NCBI GenBank assembly: GCA_028709805.1
Contig: JAQUTL010000022.1
Coordinates: 1-47,080 of the forward strand
Direction of reading: 5' to 3'
DNA from: Victivallaceae bacterium
Lineage (GTDB): Bacteria; Verrucomicrobiota; Lentisphaeria; Victivallales; Victivallaceae
Length of the DNA: 47,080 nucleotides
A program made the position numbers and the translations under genes. The notes below the pieces were generated by a model, which made no database searches, was not told where the DNA came from, and saw only the letters and a list, made by a program, of their open reading frames with translations. Shown here one piece after another: positions 8,765-16,429 of this stretch. Every line of letters begins with the position of its first letter. Position 1 is the stretch's first letter.

Positions 8765-9964
8765 ATGACGCACGCATATGACGGTAAAATTACGAATCAA
8801 GCACCAGAATCATTGAACGACAATTCCTTTGTGGCAACAACCGCCGGATTGCTGGGATTTTTGTTCAACCCGGATTCTGCCCATATGCGACGTTGGCCGG
8901 ACGCCGATCAGCTGGAGGCCTTTTGCCGAACGGCGTCCAACCATAACATGGGGGCGTTCCTGTTGTTCACCGGTAAAGACCGGCTACCGGCGGTATGGCA
9001 TGAACGCTTTGCGGCGGAATACGTCAACGCCTCGGCCATGTCTTTGATTGAAGAACATCGGCTGCAAACCTTGTATCGCCAGCTTGAAGACGCCGGAATA
9101 CGCTTTGCGCCGTTCAAGGGCGCCGATCTGGCATTTCGGATATATCCGACACCGGAACTGCGTCCGCATGTTGACTGGGATCTGTTCATTCATCCAGACG
9201 ACTTTGAACGCGCAGTAACCCTGCTTGATAAACTTGAATGGCGCGCCCGCTACATCGTGCGCCCCGGCGCCCATCACAGCGCCAGACTGCGGCAGGACGC
9301 TTTCGGAGTGGAGCCGCACTTTACGCTGCCGCGATTCAATGCGACTGACGCCGGAGAATTGTGGCGCCATATTTATCCGGCTGAAGATTCCAGATGTCGC
9401 CATGTGCTGTCTCCAGAGTTAAATCTGCTGATGCTGTGCCGTCATGCGTCCGGAGACAATTACACTCATGTTTTTTGGGGTAAACTACTGCTGGATATTG
9501 GATTTCTGCTAAAAAAAGAAAAAGTCGACTGGCTTGGGCTGAAAGCGATGTGCGAGCGTTGGCAACTGCCGTATCCGGGGGACATAATGGGGGCTTTTCC
9601 GGAATTTTTTCCGGCGGAACTTTTGACCGAATGTTCGGCGAACCCAGCGACCACAAAATTATATCGTCTGATATTTGAAAAAAGCAGTCAGCTTATGACT
9701 CACAAACATGCCGACTGGGTATGCAGTGAATCCAACTTTTTCAGTCCTTCATGGTGGTGGGCGCATTTGCGAGGCATCACGCCATCCGTAATTCGAGCGA
9801 AATACAGCCTTCCGGCCTCCGGAGCGTACCTGCGACTGACATGGATGCTTATTGTTGACATTGCTTTGAAGTTCGGCGGCCTGTGTCGTGGCTTAATGCG
9901 CCCGAAGCGGGAGTTGCTGGAGTATATAAAATTGGTAAAAGACACGGATAAAGCACGTAGATAG
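8765..9964 (+). CDS. nucleotidyltransferase family protein (PF14907-like)
   Basis: This protein has 399 residues from the ATG preceded by AAAGGG; an in-frame TTG at 8750 is a weaker start. The central part (LYRQLEDAGIRFAPFKGADL, then RIYPTPELRPHVDWDLFIHP, and DDFERAVTLLDKLEW) is the signature of the uncharacterised nucleotidyltransferase family NTP_transf_5. A KG pair is followed by an R-x4-DxD metal-binding pattern. Members often occur in polysaccharide and secondary-metabolite clusters, but their nucleotide and acceptor are mostly unknown. Here it stands between IS debris and a rhamnose locus, consistent with a former surface-polysaccharide cluster. Nothing suggests a truncation. Confidence 0.75.
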   Translation: MTHAYDGKITNQAPESLNDNSFVATTAGLLGFLFNPDSAHMRRWPDADQLEAFCRTASNHNMGAFLLFTGKDRLPAVWHERFAAEYVNASAMSLIEEHRLQTLYRQLEDAGIRFAPFKGADLAFRIYPTPELRPHVDWDLFIHPDDFERAVTLLDKLEWRARYIVRPGAHHSARLRQDAFGVEPHFTLPRFNATDAGELWRHIYPAEDSRCRHVLSPELNLLMLCRHASGDNYTHVFWGKLLLDIGFLLKKEKVDWLGLKAMCERWQLPYPGDIMGAFPEFFPAELLTECSANPATTKLYRLIFEKSSQLMTHKHADWVCSESNFFSPSWWWAHLRGITPSVIRAKYSLPASGAYLRLTWMLIVDIALKFGGLCRGLMRPKRELLEYIKLVKDTDKARR

Positions 9965-10164
9965 TCACCGTTTCCCAAAGTTGGTAGAATAAAATCTTTT
10001 TATCGCCTTGCCCCGTTGTGTTGCGATATTGTTTGTCAGGTGACTCCATTGCCACTTCGATGGACATCAATTTAAAGTATATGAAAAAGGCATGCTTTCA
10101 CCTTGGACATAAAAAATCGGGTGCAGGATGAGCTATCTTCTCGCATGCAAAATCACATCGGACC
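9965..10164. other. gap, no gene recognised
   Basis: AT-rich, about 200 bases, no credible frame with a start and Shine-Dalgarno site. It ends at a sharp junction with an IS3-family transposase tail. Confidence 0.3.
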
Positions 10165-10290
10165 TACAACACCAAACGGATTCACTCGATGTTGCGATAC
10201 AAAACATCGTATGAAGTCTATTTCGGAACGCGCAATCTGCAAACAACGAGTTAAGGTAACAGAAAGGTCTTTGTACCGATCTTTCAATAA
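10165..10290 (+). pseudogene. IS3-family transposase C-terminal remnant
   Basis: The plus-strand frame reads YNTKRIHSMLRYKTSYEVYF, then GTRNLQTTS, a TAA stop at 10252-10254, then GNRKVFVPIFQ and the natural stop. It is a close relative of the tail of the minus-strand remnant at 11859-12135 (YNTKRIHSALRYQTPDEVYF ... KVFTPIFQ). Only about 40 codons survive and one of them has become a stop codon, so it is clearly dead. Confidence 0.75.
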
Positions 10291-10440
10291 AAAACTGTCC
10301 AACCAAGGGACTATGCATTATTCCATTACAGTAGACGGTGCCGTCCGTATATTTTTGCGATAAAAATTGGGACCCGGTAATATATTGCGCCATTTTTAAT
10401 ATATGCCGTGCTTAATTTCGTGAGGCCGTATTTGGGCATT

Positions 10441-10532
10441 GAACCGCAACAAGAAAAATGAAATCTATTTTACGGCTTGCAATCGGAGAAACAAAGGGTA
10501 CAGTAAAGAAAAGGCATTTACACTTGTCTTTT
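10441..10532 (+). repeat. duplicated promoter segment, copy 1
   Basis: About 90 bases upstream of the first rmlA are repeated with a few changes at 12751-12843 upstream of rmlB. Both copies contain TTGCAA (10477-10482 here), a 16-base spacer and TACAGT (10499-10504), a believable sigma-70-type promoter. They also share GAACCGC at the left end and a T-rich right end. The conserved spacing within otherwise drifting DNA suggests that the promoter function is, or was, selected. Confidence 0.65.
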
Positions 10533-10575
10533 CCAGCTGAAGAGGGCTATGCACAAATAATGCGGTAAAAGGGGA

Positions 10576-11460
10576 ATGGCAACTGAGATGAAGGGTATTG
10601 TTCTGGCCGGCGGCGCGGGAAGCCGACTGCATCCGATCACATTCGGCGTTTCAAAACAGCTTTTGGCGATATACGACAAACCGATGATTTATTATCCGTT
10701 GTCGGTGTTGATGCTGGCTAATATTCGCGACATTCTGATTATAACTACGCCGGAGGATCAGGCGGGTTTTGTCCGGGCGCTGGGCGACGGATCGAGTTTC
10801 GGGATCAACCTCAGTTATGCGGTTCAGCCGTCGCCGGACGGTCTGGCGCAGGCGTTCATCATCGGCAGAGATTTTATCGGAGACGATGCGGTGGCGCTGG
10901 TGCTCGGCGACAATATTTTCTACGGAGCGAATTTGCAGAACATTGTCCGAGAGGCCGCGCTTCGCAATAGCGGAGCCACGGTTTTTGGGTACTATGTGGC
11001 AAATCCGGAACAGTTTGGCGTGGTTGAATTCAATGATCGTCACGAAGCGGTGTCAATAGAGGAGAAACCGGTACACCCGAAGTCAAATTATGCCGTTACC
11101 GGTCTCTATTTTTATGACAATAAAGTGGTGGATATCGCCGCGAAGATAAAGCCGTCGAGTCGAGGTGAACTGGAGATAACGGCGGTCAACAACGAGTATC
11201 TTCAACTCGGCGAGCTTCATGTTGAAACGCTTGGCCGCGGCTATGCCTGGCTGGATACCGGCACGCATGACAGTATGCTGGATGCCGCGAACTTTATCCG
11301 AACCATCGAAACCCGTCAGGGACTTCAAATCGCCTGTCTGCAGGAAATCGCGTTCCACAACCGCTGGATGAGTGCGGAGGCGGTAAAGGAAAGCATAAAA
11401 GACCTGCAAAAAAACAATTACGGAAAATATTTGCTGAAATTGGTCGAGGCGGCGAATTAA
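10576..11460 (+). CDS. rmlA: glucose-1-phosphate thymidylyltransferase, copy 1
   Basis: RmlA makes dTDP-glucose from dTTP and glucose-1-phosphate, the first step of dTDP-L-rhamnose synthesis. At 294 residues it has normal length. The nucleotide-binding loop reads GGAGSRLHP, and DNIFYG, EEKP and the C-terminal region typical of RmlA ([20 protein letters not shown]) are all present. An alternative ATG at 10588 would give MKGIVLAGG, exactly like the second copy. AGGGG lies only one base from the first ATG but 13 from the second, so the start is uncertain. The gene stands alone, flanked by IS remnants and preceded by promoter copy 1. A close paralogue is at 13980. Confidence 0.93.
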   Translation: MATEMKGIVLAGGAGSRLHPITFGVSKQLLAIYDKPMIYYPLSVLMLANIRDILIITTPEDQAGFVRALGDGSSFGINLSYAVQPSPDGLAQAFIIGRDFIGDDAVALVLGDNIFYGANLQNIVREAALRNSGATVFGYYVANPEQFGVVEFNDRHEAVSIEEKPVHPKSNYAVTGLYFYDNKVVDIAAKIKPSSRGELEITAVNNEYLQLGELHVETLGRGYAWLDTGTHDSMLDAANFIRTIETRQGLQIACLQEIAFHNRWMSAEAVKESIKDLQKNNYGKYLLKLVEAAN

Positions 11461-11858
11461 CCGGCCATAAGCAAATCAGGTTGTTCTATCCAACCAGCTG
11501 TAACGGTATCGTGAAATTGTAATGCCCCCGTTGTCAAGGGTGGCATTACATAGAAGCGGTCAAAAAATGAGGATTTCATTTTTGATAGGCCTTTACGCCG
11601 CTCAATACGCTCTTATGCTGCAGCTATACACGATGCTAAGCCGGGTCAAAGCTTTATTTAACCGGAGCAATGACGCCGGGAGATTTGCCGCGCGCCCCTG
11701 AACTTGACGCACTCTGCTGTATGGTTGACACCAGCTCAATAGGGATACAGAACAGGGTTAATCAGCACACTACGATACGCTGATACCACGATATTTTCAA
11801 TAAAAGTTGAAGTGAATTCCACCTCATGATGCGCCTACCCCCTAGGCTGGACAACTTT
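11461..11858. other. gap with one stem-loop
   Basis: No gene is recognised. TGTAATGCC (11518-11526) and GGCATTACA (11542-11550) form a perfect 9-base-pair stem about 60 bases after rmlA. No U-run follows, so it is at best a weak terminator or mRNA-stabilising hairpin. The rest appears to be decayed sequence leading into an IS3-family remnant. Confidence 0.35.
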
Positions 11859-12135
11859 TCATTGAAAGATCGGTGTAAAAACCTTTGATCTACCATAACC
11901 TTTTGTTTGCAGATTACAAGTGCCGAAATAGACTTCATCCGGCGTTTGATACCGTAGTGCCGAGTGAATTCTCTTCGTATTGTAAAAGTTGACATAGTGC
12001 TGAACGCCGAAGCGCAATTGTGGCAGACTGACATACTCCTTGATTTTGATGTCTTCATACTTCAACGCCCACCAGAAGCGTTCCATTTTAGCATTATCCA
12101 GACAGCGCCCCCGACCGTCCATGCTAATTTTGACG
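11859..12135 (-). pseudogene. IS3-family transposase (OrfB) C-terminal fragment
   Basis: On the minus strand the frame reads DYGVKISMDGRGRCLDNAKM, then ERFWWALKYEDIKIKEYVSL, PQLRFGVQHYVNFYNTKRIH and SALRYQTPDEVYFGTCNLQT, and ends KVFTPIFQ. The MDGRGRCLDNAKMERFW block contains the third catalytic residue (Glu) of the IS3-type DDE core; the first two catalytic regions are gone. Upstream of about 12135 the similarity stops abruptly. The same transposase type left a fragment at 10165-10290 and a sliver at 12605-12640. Confidence 0.8.
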
Positions 12136-12448
12136 CCGTAATCCCACCCCGCCGCCCGAAAACGGCTCCCTTTTTCAGCGCATTCAGAATTATCACGAAG
12201 CCTGCATTTTGTTAAGCATATAAGTTATTGTATTACAACGGCTATCCTATCAGACTCCGCAATCGAAATTTGCACTCTCTCCGCCATTTTTATGCTCAAA
12301 AATCGCTATTAAGCATATCGTCATAAATAATTGAACAATAAATCTTGCCATATACCGATGCCGATCTTTTGACTTGTAGCCAGCCGCCCCAAAGTCCATG
12401 CGTTACTGATTTTGCGGATACGAGAAACGATTTCGCTGCATCCTCCTT

Positions 12449-12640
12449 TCATTGCTTTGGGACGCCCGCAAACACATTGATTTTCTGTTGCGGCTTGTCT
12501 CGAGGGAAAAAATCTTCTCCTTTACGATACCACCCACGAATGATGTATGACTCGGTTGAAAAATGTGATTCATCCACAAATAGCACATCCACATCCGATT
12601 CCTGTTGAACGCCAAACCTTAGTTGCGGCAGACTGACATA
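12449..12640 (-). pseudogene. chimeric remnant: IS3-type tail joined to IS630-type transposase segment
   Basis: One uninterrupted minus-strand frame begins with YVSLPQLRFGVQ, found also in the IS3-type remnant at 11859-12135. It continues directly into DVDVLFVDESHFSTESYIIR, then GWYRKGEDFFPRDKPQQKIN and VFAGVPKQ with a stop at 12449. The second part carries the FVDES region of an IS630-family DDE transposase. The 86 bases at 12505-12590 are repeated in inverse orientation, nearly unchanged, at 15017-15102. No start or full catalytic set is present; it is a fusion of two transposon fragments. The DNA on either side (12136-12448 and 12641-12750) holds nothing else I recognise. Confidence 0.7.
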
Positions 12641-12750
12641 TGCCGTAGTTTTTCAGCTCAATGAATTCATTGCCTATGACTTGACGCCCCATTTCGGTTA
12701 ATAATTTACAGGGCATTTTACACATATTCAACTGGTTCAGTTTTCGGAAA

Positions 12751-12843
12751 GAACCGCCTAAACACCGGATGAAATCTGCTTTACCGCTTGCAATCGGAAA
12801 AACTAAGAGTACAGTACCTTAAAGGTATTTACTTTTATCTTTT
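12751..12843 (+). repeat. duplicated promoter segment, copy 2
   Basis: This is the counterpart of 10441-10532. TTGCAA at 12788-12793, a 16-base spacer and TACAGT at 12810-12815 are retained. It lies about 90 bases before the rmlB start and is the likely promoter of rmlB-rmlA-rmlC'. Confidence 0.65.
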
Positions 12844-12934
12844 ACGAAAAAGATTCCGGCGAAAGAGAAGAAGCCGGCACATGACAACAAGAACAATATG
12901 AGCTTTTCGGCTTAATAAAGAGCGGCTGTTCAGC

Positions 12935-13978
12935 ATGAAAAAAGTGATAATTACAGGAGGAGCCGGATTTATCGGTTCGGCTCTGATCCGTTATCTGATC
13001 GGAAACCAGCTCGCGGAAGTGGTCAATCTTGACAAACTGACCTACGCGGGCAACCTCGCAAGCATAAAGGAGGTTGAAAAGTCTCCTCTTTACCACTTTT
13101 GCCTGCTTGACATCGGCGATGAAGCCGGAGTTCGCACGCTGTTCCGCGAGTTTCAGCCCGACGCCATTATGCACCTCGCGGCCGAGTCGCATGTTGACCG
13201 CTCCATCGACAATCCTCTTGCTTTTGTTCAGACCAACGTAATGGGAACAGCGAATCTCTTGAACGTCGCAACCGATTACTGGAAAAAGAGCGGCAGGGAT
13301 TTCAGATTTCAACATATCTCCACCGACGAAGTCTACGGTTCATTGGGCAAAGACGGCTTTTTCACGGAGACTACTCCTTATGACCCCAAGTCCCCCTACT
13401 CGGCCAGTAAAGCCGCCAGCGACCACATGGTGCGGGCCTGGGGGCATACCTACGGACTGCCGGTGCTGATAAGCAACTGCTCAAATAATTACGGTCCGTA
13501 TCACTTTCCGGAAAAACTGATTCCGCTGATCATTCTGAACGCGCTTGACGGCAAGCCGCTGCCGATTTACGGAAAAGGCGACAATATCCGCGACTGGCTT
13601 TATGTGGACGACCACGCCAAAGCATTATGGCTGATAAACCGCAAGGGTATTCCCGGCGAAACCTACAATATCGGCGGGCATAACGAACGTACTAATCTTG
13701 AAGTCGTTCAAACCGTCTGCGCAATTCTGGACGAGCTGAGTCCTAAAAAAACGGGATTGTACGCCGACCAGATCACCTTCGTCACAGACCGTCCCGGGCA
13801 TGACCGGCGTTATGCGATTGACGCGGAAAAACTGCACAAAGAACTCGGCTGGAAGGCGGAGGAGACTTTTGATTCCGGGATTCGCAAAACGGTTGAATGG
13901 TATCTGAACAATGAATGGTGGTGGCGGCCGATCCGTGAAGGCAAGTATGCGGGCGAGCGTCTTGGAAAGGGAGAATAA
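12935..13978 (+). CDS. rmlB: dTDP-glucose 4,6-dehydratase
   Basis: RmlB converts dTDP-glucose to dTDP-4-keto-6-deoxyglucose, the second step of the rhamnose pathway. It has 347 residues, the normal length. The Rossmann motif [12 protein letters not shown] is at residues 7-18, [10 protein letters not shown] near residue 82, the catalytic STDEVYGSL near 126 and YSASKA (Tyr and Lys of the short-chain dehydrogenase core) near 153. It is followed one base later by the second rmlA, so the two are certainly co-transcribed. The Shine-Dalgarno site is weak. The gene appears fully intact. Confidence 0.95.
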   Translation: MKKVIITGGAGFIGSALIRYLIGNQLAEVVNLDKLTYAGNLASIKEVEKSPLYHFCLLDIGDEAGVRTLFREFQPDAIMHLAAESHVDRSIDNPLAFVQTNVMGTANLLNVATDYWKKSGRDFRFQHISTDEVYGSLGKDGFFTETTPYDPKSPYSASKAASDHMVRAWGHTYGLPVLISNCSNNYGPYHFPEKLIPLIILNALDGKPLPIYGKGDNIRDWLYVDDHAKALWLINRKGIPGETYNIGGHNERTNLEVVQTVCAILDELSPKKTGLYADQITFVTDRPGHDRRYAIDAEKLHKELGWKAEETFDSGIRKTVEWYLNNEWWWRPIREGKYAGERLGKGE

Positions 13979-13979
13979 T

Positions 13980-14852
13980 ATGAAAGGTATTGTTTTAGCC
14001 GGCGGTGCCGGAACGCGTCTGCATCCAATTACGCTTGGCGTCTCCAAACAACTGCTGGCGGTCTACGATAAACCGATGATTTATTATCCGATCAGCGTCC
14101 TGATGCTGGCAGGGATTAGAGATATTCTGATTATCACAACTCCAGAGGACAAAGCAGGGTTTGCACGATTGCTGGGTGACGGATCCCGTTACGGCATTCA
14201 TCTCAGTTACGCAGTACAACCATCGCCGGACGGCCTGGCGCAGGCGTTTATCATCGGAGAGGAATTCATCGGCGACGACCGCGTTGCCCTGGTGCTGGGG
14301 GACAATATTTTTTACGGAGCCAATTTTTCAAAACTCCTGAAGGATGCGGTAAACTGCGAATCAGGCGCAACCGTGTTCGGGTATTATGTGGTTGAGCCTG
14401 AAAGATTTGGTGTAGTTGAATTTGATGCCGGCAACAATGCGGTTTCAATAGAGGAAAAGCCGGCGGTTCCCAAATCACATTATGCAGTAACCGGACTGTA
14501 TTTTTATGACAACGAGGTTGTGAATATAGCAAAATCCATTAAGCCGTCGGCTCGCGGCGAACTTGAAATAACCGCAGTGAACAACGAATATCTTAAACAC
14601 GGCAAACTTCATGTTGAAAAACTCGGCCGCGGCTACGCCTGGCTGGACACCGGCACGCACGACAGCATGCTTGACGCCGGAAACTTTATCCGCACCATTG
14701 AATCGCGGCAGGGATTGCAGGTTGCCTGTCTGGAAGAAATCGCTTATGAAAACGGCTGGATGAGCAAAACGGAAATCCAGGAAAGCATTAAAGATATGTT
14801 GAAGACCAGTTATGGTAAATATTTGTCGCGGATGATCGAGGGAACTAAATGA
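13980..14852 (+). CDS. rmlA: glucose-1-phosphate thymidylyltransferase, copy 2
   Basis: This is the second RmlA of the window, 290 residues from the ATG at 13980, which is preceded by AAGGGAG. An in-frame upstream ATG at 13911 lies inside rmlB and is unlikely. [19 protein letters not shown] and [20 protein letters not shown] are intact. It is very similar along its length to copy 1, which has GGAGSRLHP instead. Its stop overlaps the start of the truncated rmlC by four bases (ATGA), the arrangement of an original rmlBAC operon. It is the better candidate for the native gene, with copy 1 the duplicate or an acquired one. Confidence 0.95.
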   Translation: MKGIVLAGGAGTRLHPITLGVSKQLLAVYDKPMIYYPISVLMLAGIRDILIITTPEDKAGFARLLGDGSRYGIHLSYAVQPSPDGLAQAFIIGEEFIGDDRVALVLGDNIFYGANFSKLLKDAVNCESGATVFGYYVVEPERFGVVEFDAGNNAVSIEEKPAVPKSHYAVTGLYFYDNEVVNIAKSIKPSARGELEITAVNNEYLKHGKLHVEKLGRGYAWLDTGTHDSMLDAGNFIRTIESRQGLQVACLEEIAYENGWMSKTEIQESIKDMLKTSYGKYLSRMIEGTK

Positions 14853-14968
14853 ATATCACTGACACTGAAATTCCGGAAGTCAAAATTATTGGACCTAAAG
14901 CATTTGGCGACTCCAGAGGATATTTTCTGAATCGTGAAACAAAACGGTATATGAGTCCGCCGGAATGA
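14849..14968 (+). pseudogene. rmlC: dTDP-4-dehydrorhamnose 3,5-epimerase, 5' fragment
   Basis: The frame starts inside the rmlA stop (ATGA) and reads [20 protein letters not shown], then DSRGYFLNRETK, the typical RmlC N-terminus. After about 29 codons it passes into unrelated DNA and stops at 14966. The catalytic His and Tyr residues of the cupin core are all missing. The original gene was cut by rearrangement close to an IS630-type remnant. With no rmlD in the window either, dTDP-rhamnose cannot be completed from these genes alone. Confidence 0.8.
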
Positions 14969-15004
14969 AAAATGATTTTTCAAGCAATCCATCAAAGCCT
15001 TGAG

Positions 15005-15105
15005 CTCAATATTGGCGGATGTGCTATTTGTGGATGAATCACATTTTTCAACCGAGCCATACATCATTCGTGGGTGGTATCGTAAAGGAGAAGATTTTTT
15101 CCATA
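15005..15105 (+). pseudogene. IS630-family transposase segment (inverse copy)
   Basis: The plus strand reads LSSILADVLFVDESHFSTEP, then YIIRGWYRKGEDFF. Bases 15017-15102 repeat 12505-12590 in inverse orientation with one visible difference (accgagcc here against accgagtc read on the other strand). It ends at the TA target site of the IS630-family element that follows. It belongs to a different IS630-type transposase from the one encoded by that element. Confidence 0.7.
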
Positions 15106-15118
15106 GTGTCTTGATCTG

Positions 15119-15940
15119 TTAGTTATTGAGTATTATGTCTGGAGCGTTTTGTTGTTCGACGGCTTCTTTTGTGCGAGCAACGGCGGCTAAAATTGAATCA
15201 GCATCTTTTGTCCAGACAAAAGGTTTTGCCGGCGGCTTATTGAATTGAACAATAAAATCCTTAAGATGTTCGCACAGCTCTGTAACGCTTTTGAACGCTT
15301 TCCCAGCTAAGCCATAATGCTCCACGCGAGAAAACCAACTTTCCACCGCATTCAACCACGAGGAACTGGCCGGCGTAAAATGAAAATGGTATTCAGGGCG
15401 CGCCTCCAACCATTGTGTTACTTCTTTCGTTTTATGTGTTGAACTGTTGTCCAAAATAATATGAATGTTGTCGTTGTTTTTGCGTGATATCATTCTCCGG
15501 TCAATCAGATTCATGAAGGATAAAAATTCTTTGGCTCGGTGTCTTTGTGCGCATTGTCCGATCGCTCGCCCGCCGGCAATATCAAATGCGGCATATAAAC
15601 TGGTCGTTCCATGACGAACATAATCATGCGTGTGACGCTCAATTTGCCCCGGTGAAAGCTGCAACAGTGGTTGTGTGTGATCAAGCGCTTGGATTTGTGT
15701 TTTCTCATCAACGGACAAAACAATGGCTTCATCATGCTTGTTCATGTATAATCCTACAATATCAATGACTTTTTCGGAAAATGCAGGATCTTTGCTGAAG
15801 TTGAATGTAGAATGAAGATGAGGACGGATTTTTGCGGCCGCCCAAATCGTCATTACTTGGTAAACTGTAACTCCGGCATATTTGCTCATCAAGCGGCGAG
15901 ACCAATGTGTCGCTTCCGCCGGAAGAGAATGCATCGTCAT
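15119..15940 (-). CDS. IS630-family transposase lacking the N-terminal DNA-binding domain
   Basis: This frame has 273 residues. The catalytic core is complete: VLSVDEKTQIQALD (Asp 1), IHIILDNSSTHKTKEV (Asp 2) and SSSWLNAVESWFSRVEH (Glu). It begins at the segment LPAEATHWSRRLMSKYAG, which in full-length relatives follows an N-terminal helix-turn-helix region of roughly 100 residues. The 107 bases upstream to the element's end do not encode that region in any frame, so it has been deleted. Without it the protein could hardly recognise its ends. It may be expressed but is probably inactive for transposition. Confidence 0.85.
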   Translation of the reverse strand: MTMHSLPAEATHWSRRLMSKYAGVTVYQVMTIWAAAKIRPHLHSTFNFSKDPAFSEKVIDIVGLYMNKHDEAIVLSVDEKTQIQALDHTQPLLQLSPGQIERHTHDYVRHGTTSLYAAFDIAGGRAIGQCAQRHRAKEFLSFMNLIDRRMISRKNNDNIHIILDNSSTHKTKEVTQWLEARPEYHFHFTPASSSWLNAVESWFSRVEHYGLAGKAFKSVTELCEHLKDFIVQFNKPPAKPFVWTKDADSILAAVARTKEAVEQQNAPDIILNN

Positions 15941-15963
15941 GCCAAGAACCTTTTATATCGTAT

Positions 15964-15991
15964 GAGCCAATCTTTTTGAAATTGGCTCAAT
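15964..15991. repeat. 27-base hairpin shared with 4073-4099
   Basis: GAGCCAAT, a TCTTTTTGA-containing loop and ATTGGCTC form a stem-loop upstream of the truncated transposase. Bases 15965-15991 are the exact reverse complement of 4073-4099. Confidence 0.6.
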
Positions 15992-16048
15992 ACACACTTA
16001 ATATACAACGTCTCAAGAAATACTCAAGAACTAATCGCGCAAGACACT

Positions 16049-16354
16049 ATGGCCGAGTCTCTGCTCAAGCGAACCATTGACAAATACAAAGATAAATCTT
16101 CCGAGCTTGCCCAATGGCTTGAAAGCGAGCCTCCGGAAGGCTTTTCGATGTTCTCGGTCGCTGAATCTCTGAATGCGCGGCGCAAGCTTCGCACAACAAA
16201 TATGGTGGAATTTCAAAACAAGGAGTTGAAAAAACGAACCAGATGTATTAGAGTATTTCCAAACCGGGAATCATTGCTCAGAATTGCCTCGGCTCTTCTG
16301 ATCGAACTGGATGAAACTTGGTTGGCGGAGGACAAGGTTTATATCGCAGGTTGA
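16049..16354 (+). pseudogene. IS256/mutator-type transposase C-terminal fragment
   Basis: The frame of about 101 codons reads LLKRTIDKYKDKSSELAQWL, then LRTTNMVEFQNKELKKRTRC and IRVFPNRESLLRIASALLIE, ending LDETWLAEDKVYIAG. This is the conserved end of IS256-family (Transposase_mut) transposases, where the last catalytic Glu lies just before NKELKKRTR. The first catalytic aspartates are missing and the apparent ATG overlaps the TA target site, so the start is accidental. The DNA after its stop (to about 16405, GAAATTTACAGAAAAATTG) could be the outer end of the old IS256 element. Confidence 0.8.
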
Positions 16355-16429
16355 TGACGATGATTCGGGAAATTTACAGAAAAATTGTTACGTAGCCCGG
16401 CAATACAAAGCAGACTGGCGAGGTGTGGT

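Larger units (their letters stand above)
15106..16047 (-). mobile_element. IS630-family insertion sequence with TA duplication, internally deleted
   Basis: The left end starts GTGTCTTG after TA (15104-15105); the right end finishes CAAGACAC before TA (16048-16049). Read inward, both ends share GTGTCTTG, then TTAGTT and TTGAGTAT with a few mismatches across about 28 bases. TA duplication and one DDE transposase fit the IS630/Tc1 superfamily. The 942-base length and the missing transposase N-terminus show internal loss of the 5' coding region. It stands directly beside an IS256-type fragment on its right and an older IS630 remnant on its left. Confidence 0.75.
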
